This document shows positions 1 through 9,050 of a DNA stretch of 64,000 nt, in pieces (within the stretch, counting starts at the first letter, position 1; the number at the start of each line of letters is the position of its first letter). The notes under the pieces are model-generated. The model was not told where the DNA came from. It saw only the letters and a program-made list of their open reading frames with translations, and did not search any database. Source of the DNA: Paraescarpia echinospica (taxonomy: Eukaryota; Annelida; Polychaeta; Sabellida; Siboglinidae). A program made the translations under genes and the position numbers. Where the stretch lies: NCBI GenBank assembly GCA_020002185.1, contig CM034542.1, positions 59,221,374 through 59,285,373 on the forward strand, in the 5' to 3' direction.

Positions 1-749
1 ACATCTACAAGTACTCCATAACATAATATTACATCTACAAGTACTCCATAACATAATATTACATCTACAAGTACTCCATAACATAATATTACATCTACAA
101 GTACTCCATAACATAATATTACATCTACAAGTACTCCATAACATAATAATACATCTACAAGTACTCCATAACATAATAATACATCTACAAGTACTCCATA
201 ACATAATATTACATCTACAAGTACTCCATAACATAATATTACATCTACAAGTACTCCATAACATAATATTACATCTACAAGTACTCCATAACATAATATT
301 ACATCTACAAGTACTCCATAACATAATATTACATCTACAAGTACTCCATAACATAATATTACATCTACAAGTACTCCATAACATAATAATACATCTACAA
401 GTACTCCATAACATAATAATACATCTACAAGTACTCCATAACATAATAATACATCTACAAGTACTCCATAACATAATATTACATCTACAAGTACTCCATA
501 ACATAATATTACATCTACAAGTACTCCATAACATAATATTACATTACAAGTACTCCATAACATAATATTACATCTACAAGTACTCCATAACATAATATTA
601 CATCTACAAGTACTCCATAACATAATATTACATCTACAAGTACTCCATAACATAATATTACATCTACAAGTACTCCATAACATAATATTACATCTACAAG
701 TACTCCATAACATAATATTACATCTACAAGTACTCCATAACATAATATT
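1..749. repeat. 30-bp minisatellite, about 25 copies
   Basis: Near-perfect tandem array of an AT-rich 30-bp unit containing AGTACTCCATAACATAAT. The only common variant is ATT or AAT at the unit end; one copy near 541 lacks two bases. It runs off the left edge. It lies 3' of the last visible VPS16 exon, so it is probably in the next VPS16 intron. Confidence 0.97.
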
Positions 750-1745
750 GGGACGTGGAGGGTAGAAGAGGGAGGGTGTAACTGAGACAGGAGTGGAGGA
801 TAGAAGAGGGAGGGTGTAACTGAGACAGGAGTGGAGGGTAGAAGAGGGAGGGTGTAACTGAGACGGGAGTGGAGGGTAGAAGAGGGAGGGTGTAACTGAG
901 ACAGGAGTGGAGGGTAGAAGAGGGAAGGTGTAACTGAGACGGGAGTGGAGGGTAGAAGAGGGAGGGTGTAACTGAGACAGGAGTGGAGGGTAGAGGGTGA
1001 GAGACAGGGAAGGTATAACTGAGACGGGAGTGGAGGGTAGAAGAGGGAGGGTGTAACTGAGACAGGAGTGGAGGGTAGAAGAGGGAGGGTGTAACTGAGA
1101 CAGGAGTGGAGGGTAGAAGAGGGAGGGTGTAACTGAGACGGGAGTGGAGGGTAGAAGAGGGAGGGTGTAACTGAGACAGGAGTGGAGGGTAGAAGAGGGA
1201 AGGTGTAACTGAGACGGGAGTGGAGGGTAGAAGAGGGAGGGTGTAACTGAGACGGGAGTGGAGGGTAGAAGAGGGAGGGTGTAACTGAGACAGGAGTGGA
1301 GGGTAGAAGAGGGAGGTTGTAACTGAGACAGGTGTGGAGGATAGAAGAGGGAGGATGTAACTGAGATGGGAGGGGAGGGTAGAAGAGGTAGGGTGTAAAT
1401 GAGATGGGAGGGGAGGGTAGACGAGGGAGGGTGTAACTGAGACGGGAGGGGAGGGTAGAAGAAGAAAGTGTAACTGAGATGGGAGGGGAGGGTAGAAGAG
1501 GGAGGGTGTAACTGAGATGGGAGTGCAGGGTAGAAGAGGGAGGGTGTAACTGAGACGAGCAGGGAGGGTAGAAGATGGAGGGTGTAACTGAGACGGGAGG
1601 GCAGGGTAGAAGAGGGAGGGTGTAACTGAGACGAGCATGGAGGGTAGAAGAGGGATGGTGTAACTGAGACGGGAGGGCAGGGTAGAAGAGGGAGGGTGTA
1701 ACTGAGACGAGCATGGAGGGTAAAAAAGGGATGGTGTAACTGAGA
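750..1745. repeat. 38-bp purine-rich minisatellite, about 26 copies
   Basis: Tandem unit of 38 bp with core GTGTAACTGAGAC followed by a GGAGTGGAGGGTAGAAGAG segment. Copies differ by single substitutions (CAGG/CGGG, GAGATGGG). It abuts the 30-bp array directly. It gives long but meaningless reading frames on the minus strand. 1746-2001 is GA-rich non-repetitive intron next to a VPS16 donor. Confidence 0.95.
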
Positions 1746-2001
1746 TGGGAGGGGAGGACTGTGTGAAAGAGAAACAGAGCAGGATGGGAAGGGTGTGGAC
1801 AATGACAGGGACAGGAAGAGGGTAGTGGAGATGGATGGTAGAGAGAGGGTGAGAAGGTGAGAGAGTGAAAGGGCCATAAGGGAGAGTAGAAATGAAACAA
1901 CATCAGTAACTAAGGAAGGGGAACAGAAACTTCCCCCAGACTTGAGGAACAAAGAGGAGAAGAAGAAACACATATACGACATACAGTCACTGCTGTGTTA
2001 C

Positions 2002-2171
2002 CTTCGTTCTGGCAGCTTAAACTCCTTGCGCATGTTCTCAGCATGTCTGTGTTTGTTCTGCAGCACCAGTCTATACATGGTCTGGTGGACACTCAGGTCC
2101 AGATACTGGTCCTTCAGTTCATCCTCCAGGTGGCGCTGGTACCGCAGCAGTCGCATCTGCTCCTCTGTCTG
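2002..2171 (-). CDS. VPS16: VPS16 exon l (last one visible)
   Basis: 170-nt exon in the C-terminal helical Vps16 domain, encoding QTEEQMRLLRYQRHLEDEL through KLPER plus two bases of the next codon. Acceptor CCACCACAG, donor CGAAG/GTAACA. I chose the Q codon as first because it restores the family spacing before TEEQ. The following exon, which should start around the conserved WWLK segment, is left of the window. Confidence 0.93.
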
Positions 2172-2690
2172 CTGTGGTGGCATAACCACAGTGATACCAC
2201 AACCACAGTGACCACACAACCACAGTGAGACCACAACCATAGTGACCACACAACAACAATGATACCACAACCAGTGACCACACATAGAGCACACAACCAT
2301 GACGATACCACAACCAGTGACCACACAACCACAGTTACCACACAACCACAGTGACAACATAACCAGTGACCACACAACCACACAACCAGTGACCACACAA
2401 CCACAGAGAGACCACACAACCCACAGAACCACAGAGAGACCACACAACAACATAGACCACACAACCACAGAGATACCACACAACCACAGTGACCACACAA
2501 CCAGAGACCACAAGTCAACCATAGTGACCACACAACCACAGTGACCACACAACCACAGTGAAAGCACACAACTACAGACACCACACAATCACAGAGAGAC
2601 CATGCATCCACAGAGAGACCACACAACCACAGACTACACAACCAAAGTGACCACACAATCACAGTGAGACCACACAGTCTCAGTAAGTAA
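2172..2690. repeat. 17-bp degenerate minisatellite filling a VPS16 intron
   Basis: Irregular tandem copies of a 17-bp unit (GACCACACAACCACAGT and variants with AGAGA or AACAT). It fills most of the 574-nt intron between exons k and l and stops about 15 nt from the acceptor of exon l. In the sense orientation it is TGTGGTTG-rich, so it also forms the tract upstream of that acceptor. Confidence 0.9.
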
Positions 2691-2745
2691 CAGTAGTAAT
2701 AACATAAGCATATCCAGGCAATGAACCCTGGAGTGGATTAATTAC

Positions 2746-2823
2746 CCTGGTTGCCCAATCACACTTGGCCTTGGAATAGCCTTCGTGGGCAGACAACAAG
2801 CAGCTCAGTCGTGTCTCCAGACT
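2746..2823 (-). CDS. VPS16: VPS16 exon k
   Basis: 78-nt phase-0 exon, 26 codons, SLETRLSCLL ... YSKAKCDWATR. It is too short for ordinary ORF lists. It was found by matching the family segment between the DLY-x-DD and TEDQMRLL blocks, where YSKAKCDWA matches the YKAKNEFAA block. Acceptor TTTCAG, donor AGG/GTAATT. Confidence 0.88.
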
Positions 2824-3029
2824 CTGAAAGGACACACTGCAACAATTTCAGTTCTCTCAAGGAAACATAACCAGACTAGGAACTTTCTACCTGTGTAAAT
2901 TGTTTTAAACTAGACAGAGTTTATGCAAAAATATAAAAAAGAAGGTTCAGTTCTTCTATTTTTTACATGGTAATAAGTCTACCTGGCAATATATATATAA
3001 TATATATAGTTTATGAATACACAAGCCAC

Positions 3030-3507
3030 TTTGTCGTAGCTGTCAGTCACTTACGTCTTCATCATAGCTGTCAATCACTTTCGTCTTCATCGTAGCTGTC
3101 AATAACTTACATCTTCGTCATAGCTGTCAATCACTTACATCTTCGTCATAGCTGTCAATCACTTATGTCTTTGTCGTAGCTGTCAAGCACTTATGTCTTC
3201 ATCATAGCTGTCAATCACTTACGTCTTCATCATAGCTGTCAATCACTTATGTCTTCATCATAGATGTCAATCACTTACGTCTTCGTCGTAGCTGTCAATC
3301 ACTTATGTCTTCGTCGTAGCTGTCAATCACTTATGTCTTCGTCATAGCTGTCAATCACTTACATCTTCATCATAGCTGTCAATCACTTACGTCTTCGTCC
3401 TAGCTGTGCTGTCAATCACTTATGTCTTTATCATAACTGTCAATCACTTACGTCTTCGTTGTAGCTGTCAATAACTTACGTCTTCGTCGTAGCTGTCAAT
3501 CACGCGT
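3030..3507. repeat. 28-bp array made of a VPS16 exon end plus donor, 16 junction copies
   Basis: Each 28-bp unit, read on the minus strand, is the last 24 nt of exon j (coding VIDSYDED) followed by the first four intron bases GTAA. The first copy in transcription order is the true exon end at 3480. Of the 16 junctions, nine keep GTAAGT, six read ATAAGT and one reads GAAAGT. The array occupies most of the 656-nt intron j-k. See finding. Confidence 0.93.
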
Positions 3508-3584
3508 AGATTGGCCTGTTCCAGGAAGGAGTCCTCCTGACAGTACAGATCCTGCAGCATCTTCCTGTTCTGCTGACGGCAGTC
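3480..3584 (-). CDS. VPS16: VPS16 exon j
   Basis: 105-nt phase-0 exon, 35 codons, DCRQQNRKMLQDLYCQEDSF to VIDSYDED. It matches the family block around LKDLYNQDD. Acceptor CGCCCTGCAG, donor GAAGAC/GTAAGT. Reading past this donor reaches a TGA after three codons (GTA AGT TAT TGA), so use of a later donor copy would truncate the protein. Confidence 0.94.
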
Positions 3585-3764
3585 CTGCAGGGCGAAGTCA
3601 GCATGTGTCAGATGAAGGAAATAGAAAAAGAAATCAAATATGTCCTACCTATGATAATATTTCAGAGCATGTTAGAGGAAACAGAAATATTACTTTGCTA
3701 GGCCTTATAATTTATTATGTTCTATATTAAAATTATGAACAAAAGCTAGTGTGAATACCGAGTA

Positions 3765-3838
3765 CAAGGGCTTGGGTGCAAGGGCTTGGGTGCAAGGACT
3801 TGGGTGCAAGGGCTTGGGTGTAAGGGCTTGGGTGTGTG
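3765..3838. repeat. 14-bp short tandem repeat, about 5 copies
   Basis: Copies of CAAGGGCTTGGGTG with minor changes, in the VPS16 intron i-j next to the 45-bp array. Confidence 0.85.
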
Positions 3839-3869
3839 TCTATTAATTGATCTTAAGACATAAGTAGCA

Positions 3870-5446
3870 CAAGCAAGGTGTGGGCGGATGCACACACTGC
3901 ATACATGTTGTGTACATGCAGTGTGTGGGCGGACACACACACTGCATACATGTCACACACATGCAGTGTATGGGTGGATGCACACATTGCATACATGTCA
4001 CACACATGCAGTGTATAGGTGGATGCACACACTGCATACATGTCACACACATACAGTGTGTGGGTGGATGCACACACTGCATACATGTCACACACATGCA
4101 GTGTGTGGGTGGATGCACACACTGCATACATGTCACACACATGCAGTGTGTGGGCGGACGCACACACTGCATACACGTCACACACATGCAGTGTGTGGGC
4201 GGACGCACACACTGCATACATGTCACACACATACAGTGTATGGGTGGATGCACACACTGCATACATGTCATACACATGCAGTGTGTGGGTGGATGTGCAT
4301 ACATGTCACACACATGCAGTGTGTGGGCGGATGCACACACTGCATACATGTCACACACATGCAGTGTGTGGGTGGATGCACACACTGCATACATGTCACA
4401 CACATGCAGTGTGTGGGTGGATGCACACACTGCATACATGTCACACACATACAGTGTGTGGGTGGATGCACACACTGCATACATGTCACACACATGCAGT
4501 GTGTGGGTGGATGCACACACTGCATACATGTCACACACATGCAGTGTGTGGGTGGATGCACACACTGCATACATGTCACACACATGCAGTGTGTGGGTGG
4601 ATGCACACACTGCATACATGTCACACACATGCAGTGTGTGGGTGGATGCACACACTGCATACATGTCACACACATGCAGTGTATGGGTGGATGCACACAC
4701 TGCATACATGTCACACACATACAGTGTGTGGGTGGATGCACACACTGCATACATGTCACACACATGCAGTGTGTAGGTGGATGCACACACTGCATACACG
4801 TCACACACATGCAGTGTGTGGGCGGACGCACACACTGCATACACGTCACACACATGCAGTGTGTGGGCGGATGCACACACTGCATACATGTCACACACAT
4901 ACAGTGTGTGGGTGGATGCACACACTGCATACATGTCACACACATGCAGTGTGTGGGTGGATGCACACACTGCATACACGTCACACACATGCAGTGTGTG
5001 GGTGGATGAACACACTGCATACACGTCGCAGACATGCAGTGTGTGGGCGGACGCACACACTGCATACACATCACACACATGCAGTGTGTGGGTGGATGCA
5101 CACACTGCATACACGTCACACACATGCAGTGTGTGGGCGGATGCACACACTGCATACATGTCACACACACGCAGTGTGTGGGTGGATGCACACACTTCAT
5201 ACATGTCACACACATGCAGTGTGTGGGTGGATGCACACACTGCATACACGTCACACACATGCAGTGTGTGGGCGGACGCACACACTGCATACACGTCACA
5301 CACATGCAGTGTGTGGGTGGATGCACACACTGCATACACGTCACACACATGCAGTGTGTGGGTGGATGCACACACTGCATACACGTCACACACATGCTGT
5401 GTGTGGGTGGATGCACACACTGCATACATGTCACACACATGCAGTG
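3870..5446. repeat. 45-bp minisatellite of hairpin units, about 35 copies
   Basis: Every 45-bp unit contains TGCAGTGTGTG, an 8-nt spacer GGTGGATG, then CACACACTGCA, a perfect 11-bp inverted repeat. The remainder is a CATACATGTCACACACA linker. Copies vary at CA/TG positions (GGGCGGACG, ATACAG). Open frames exist on both strands only because 45 is a multiple of three. It lies within the 4397-nt VPS16 intron i-j. Confidence 0.96.
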
Positions 5447-6060
5447 CTAAGGCAACATGTAGCAAGACAGATTCAGCACTTCTACCAAAACGACTGGTGC
5501 TCGATCAAGAGAATACAGCACGCAACCAGAAGGGCGACAAGAGACAGACTGCTACAGATGGCAGTTCTAAATTTTTTAACTTCAGCCAGTCGCCAGTTCG
5601 ACTTTTCAAACGATATTAAACAGACAATAATTGCACTAGGATACTATCCATGTGTGTAGAATCTGCAGTCAATTAATTCCAAACTGCATGCTTTGCCAAC
5701 ATCTGGGCAATGATGCAACGCCAACGTAATGCAAGTGCTGCACAAAGGGATCTATATCTGTAGACGTCAAGTCAGACATCCACTGGTCTTTGCACTCGTC
5801 CTCGTGGCTACATATGGTTATGTGATTATGAATATGATCAAATGTTGTCACAATAATGGTAACGTTGCTGGTGAAACAACACATTTTGTTGATTTGACAA
5901 ATATTTTAGATAAGACCAGGGTTGGGTCTATAATATGTAATATCATTTCAATTATATAAATACTGAAGAAGTTTCATTTATGACTATAACAAATTGATTT
6001 TGATACAAATTCATCACTATAATGTTAACACTATTGGCGACATAATGTTTTATCAATTTT
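5447..6060. other. Unassigned intronic sequence between two arrays
   Basis: About 600 nt of single-copy-looking DNA inside VPS16 intron i-j. A minus-strand reading frame at 5669-5884 has cysteine and histidine pairs, but I recognise no family. It may be an old transposon remnant. No supported gene. Confidence 0.4.
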
Positions 6061-7739
6061 ACATTGCTTGTGTCATTGCTGGAGTAAGGATTGATGTCTT
6101 GGTTGCGTGGGAGGGTGAAGCTTGTGTCATTGCTGGAGTAAGGATTGATGTCTTGGTTGCGTGGGAGGGTGAAGCTTGTGTCATTGCTGGAGTAAGGATT
6201 GATGTCTTGTTTGCGTGGGAGGGTGAAGCTTGTGTCATTGCTGGAGAAAGGATTGATGTCTTGGTTGCGTGGGAGGGTGAAGCTTGTGTCATTGGTGGAG
6301 AAAGGATTGATGTCTTGGTTGCGTGGGAGGGTGAAGCTTGTGTCATTGCTGGAGTAAGGATTGATGTCTTGGTTGCGTGGGAGGGTGAAGCTTGTGTCAT
6401 TGGTGGAGTAAGGATTGATGTCTTGGTTGCGTGGCAGGGTGAAGCTTGTGTCATTGCTGGAGTAAGGATTGATGTCTTGTTTGCGTGGGAGGGTGAAGCT
6501 TGTGTCATTGGTGGAGTAAGGATTGATGTCTTGGTTGCGTGGGAGGGTGAAGCTTGTGTCATTGCTGGAGTAAGGATTGATGTCTTGGTTGCGAGGGAGG
6601 GTGAAGCTTATGTCATTGCTGGAGTAAGGATTGATGTATTGGTTGCGTGGGAGGGTGAAGCTTGTGTCATTGGTGGAGTAAGGATTGATGTCTTGGTTGC
6701 GTGGCAGGGTGAAGCTTGTGTCATTGTTGGAGTAAGGATTGATGTCTTGGTTGCGAGGGAGGGTGAAGCTTGTGTCATTGCTGGAGTAAGGATTGATGTC
6801 TTGGTTGCGTGGGAGGGTGAAGCTTGTGTCATTGGTGGAGTAAGGATTGATGTCTTGGTTGTGTGGGAGGGTGAAGCTTGTGTCATTGCTGGAGTAAGGA
6901 TTGATGTCTTGGTTGCGTGGGAGGGTGAAGCTTGTGTCATTGGTGGAGTAAGGATTGATGTCTTGGTTGCGTGGGAGGGTGAAGCTTGTGTCATTGGTGG
7001 AGTAAGGATTGATGTCTTGGTTGCGTGGGAGGGTGAAGCTTGTGTCATTGCTGGAGTAAGGATTGATGTCTTGGTTGCGTGGGAGGGTGAAGCTTGTGTC
7101 ATTGGTGGAGTAAGGATTGATGTCTTGGTTGCGTGGGAGGGTGAAGCTTGTGTCATTGCTGGAGTAAGGATTGATGTCTTGGTTGCGTGGGAGGGTGAAG
7201 CTTGTGTCATTGGTGGAGTAAGGATTGATGTCTTGGTTGCGTGGCAGGGTGAAGCTTGTGTCATTGCTGGAGTAAGGATTGATGTCTTGGTTGCGAGGGA
7301 GGGTGAAGCTTGTGTCATTGCTGGAGTAAGGATTGATGTCTTGGTTGCGTGGGAGGGTGAAGCTTGTGTCACTGGTGGAGTAAGGATTGATGTCTTGGTT
7401 GCGTGGGAGGGTGAAGCTTGTGTCATTGCTGGAGTAAGGATTGATGTCTTGGTTGCGTGGGAGGGTGAAGCTTGTGTCATTGGTGGAGTAAGGATTGATG
7501 TCTTGGTTGCGTGGGAGGGTGAAGCTTGTGTCATTGGTGGAGTAAGGATTGATGTCTTGGTTGCGTGGGAGGGTGAAGCTTGTGTCATTGCTGGAGTAAG
7601 GATTGATGTCTTGGTTGCGTGGGAGGGTGAAGCTTGTGTCATTGGTGGAGTAAGGATTGATGTCTTGGTTGCGTGGGAGGGTGAAGCTTGTGTCATTGCT
7701 GGAGTAAGGATTGATGTCTTGGTTGCGTGGGAGGGTGAA
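6061..7739. repeat. 54-bp minisatellite, 31 copies, with a 10-unit higher-order repeat
   Basis: Unit of 54 bp (core GGATTGATGTCTTGGTTGCG) in 31 copies. Because 54 is divisible by three, both strands are open: an 18-residue repeat with VRIDVLVAWEGE on plus and TKTSILTPAMTQ on minus. Diagnostic variants (GCT/GGT, GGGAGG/GGCAGG, GCGTGG/GCGAGG) recur in the same order over units 12-21 and 22-31, a 540-bp higher-order unit. Confidence 0.96.
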
Positions 7740-7981
7740 TCGTAAATAGTTTTTGTCAAGTTAAAAAATGTACTAATTGTGACTGGATACATGGATCAAT
7801 TGTGCCTGTTAAAATCAGGACACAATGTAATTAATTATAATATATTAGTGTAATTACATTAAAAACACTAATTGTGACTGAATAAATGAGTCAATTATAA
7901 ATTTTACAATTAGGACTTGGTATAATTACAGTTCATTACAATCTATTACTCTTTGTTATGATGAAGGACTAGTAGCGTCAC

Positions 7982-8079
7982 CTGGATGAAGAGGTTGTAA
8001 GCGACAGGTTTCGTGCGGATACACATAAGGAAGTCTCCCGACTGCATATTCTCCCTCAGATTGCGTAGGACGGTGTAGA
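7982..8079 (-). CDS. VPS16: VPS16 exon i
   Basis: 98-nt exon. It completes the V codon begun in exon h (G/TC), then encodes YTVLRNLRENMQSGDFLM ... YNLFIQ. It matches the family segment after SGDTDL. Acceptor TGTGTTTCAG, donor ATCCAG/GTGACG, a weak match to the donor consensus beyond +4. Confidence 0.95.
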
Positions 8080-8289
8080 CTGAAACACAGAGAAAGACCA
8101 CTTTTAACACATTCAGCCGGGGACAGTTCATTTTTTGGTTTTACATGGCGGTAGTGATAACATTTGTTTAATACTGAATGCAAAATAATTATTGAATGTT
8201 ATCATAACTGCTCAAGTTGTTGGGTGTCATTGACGTGCGGTTGATTTCTTGTCCTACAGCGATGCTCCCTGGCAGACACTAACATAAAC

Positions 8290-8438
8290 AAGTGGGTGGG
8301 TGGGTGTGTGGGTGTGTGTGTGGGTGTGTGGGTGGGTGAGTGAGTGAGTGAGTGAGTGAGTGAGTGAGTGAGTGAGTGAGTGAGTGAGTGAGTGAGTGAG
8401 TGAGTGAGTGAGTGAGTGAGTGAGTGAGTGAGTGAGTT
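8290..8438. repeat. (TGAG)n microsatellite with a GTGGGTG-rich head
   Basis: About 25 uninterrupted TGAG units (8338-8438) after an irregular GTGGGTGTGTG stretch. On the VPS16 sense strand it is CTCA repeats starting eight nt after the exon h donor. It makes up much of the 366-nt intron. Confidence 0.97.
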
Positions 8439-8445
8439 TCCCCAC

Positions 8446-8554
8446 CTAAGTCTGTGTCTCCGCTCTCTATTGCCTTAGACAGAGCCAGTTCATCCTTCTT
8501 CATCTTCATCAAGAGAGGAACTTGTTCTGCTGCCTTTGGCTCATGGTCCAGCAG
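8446..8554 (-). CDS. VPS16: VPS16 exon h
   Basis: 109-nt exon, [20 protein letters not shown] followed by [13 protein letters not shown] plus one base. The [13 protein letters not shown] block is nearly invariant in animal VPS16. Acceptor TTTGCCCAG, donor TTAG/GTGGGG. The donor is weak and is followed at once by a CTCA microsatellite. Confidence 0.96.
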
Positions 8555-8634
8555 CTGGGCAAAAAGGTCACAGGTCATGGGAACTGGCACCAGTGTATGG
8601 CTGTATTTACATAAATACCATGTATATTTAACAA

Positions 8635-8805
8635 GTGTCAACAAGATTGCTATACACAGCAAAAACCACAGATGACAAGTGGTCAAGGAAGCCTGTGGCT
8701 TATCAAATCTTAACTTTTTTATGAGAAAACCTAATTTCTGAAATATTTGTCAATTTTGTTTTAAACAGATAGACACTGCTAGCATTTGCACAATGTAAGT
8801 GTTTG
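8635..8805 (-). mobile_element. Old CR1-like 3' end fragment
   Basis: A diverged version of the 3' terminal part of the CR1 copies at 32.1, 52.9 and 57.7 kb: ACAAGATTGC start, CAAGGAAGCC...TGGCTTATC block and a TTTTAAACA..A..CACTGCTAGCA block in the same order. Much older than the other copies. Located just upstream of the exon h acceptor in the VPS16 intron. Confidence 0.7.
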
Positions 8806-8924
8806 TTTTCATTCATCGATAGTCAATAAGTCATATGGCCCCACCCGGCAAGGGAACAAGGAGGAACTTAACTCTCAAGTGTGAAGTCATGTGCATCAGT
8901 TAGTTGTTCTACAATTACAGAACA

Positions 8925-9050
8925 ACACAACACAGACTCAAGAGTTACAGAGCAGCCCAACACAGACTCAAGAGTTACAGAGCAGCCCGACACAGACTCA
9001 AGAGTTACAGAGCAGCCCGACAGAGACTCAAGAGTCAGACTCAAGAGTCA
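8925..9050. repeat. 30-bp minisatellite, left part of an array split by a LINE
   Basis: About four copies of a 30-bp unit (CAGACTCAAGAGTTACAGAG plus CAGCCCAACA). The same unit resumes at 11826 beyond the Rex1-like element, so the retrotransposon inserted into the array. Confidence 0.9.

Noticed and set aside
539..1903. Long minus-strand frames of 454 and 304 codons
   Set aside because: They run through the 30-bp and 38-bp arrays; the protein is a periodic low-complexity string with no independent support.
3843..5659. Overlapping frames up to 546 codons on both strands
   Set aside because: Artefacts of a 45-bp repeat divisible by three; cysteine/histidine-rich periodic peptides on both strands.
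5994..7792. 583-codon plus-strand frame and 394-codon minus-strand frame
   Set aside because: Both come from the 54-bp array inside a VPS16 intron. Openness on both strands follows from unit length; no start context or domain.
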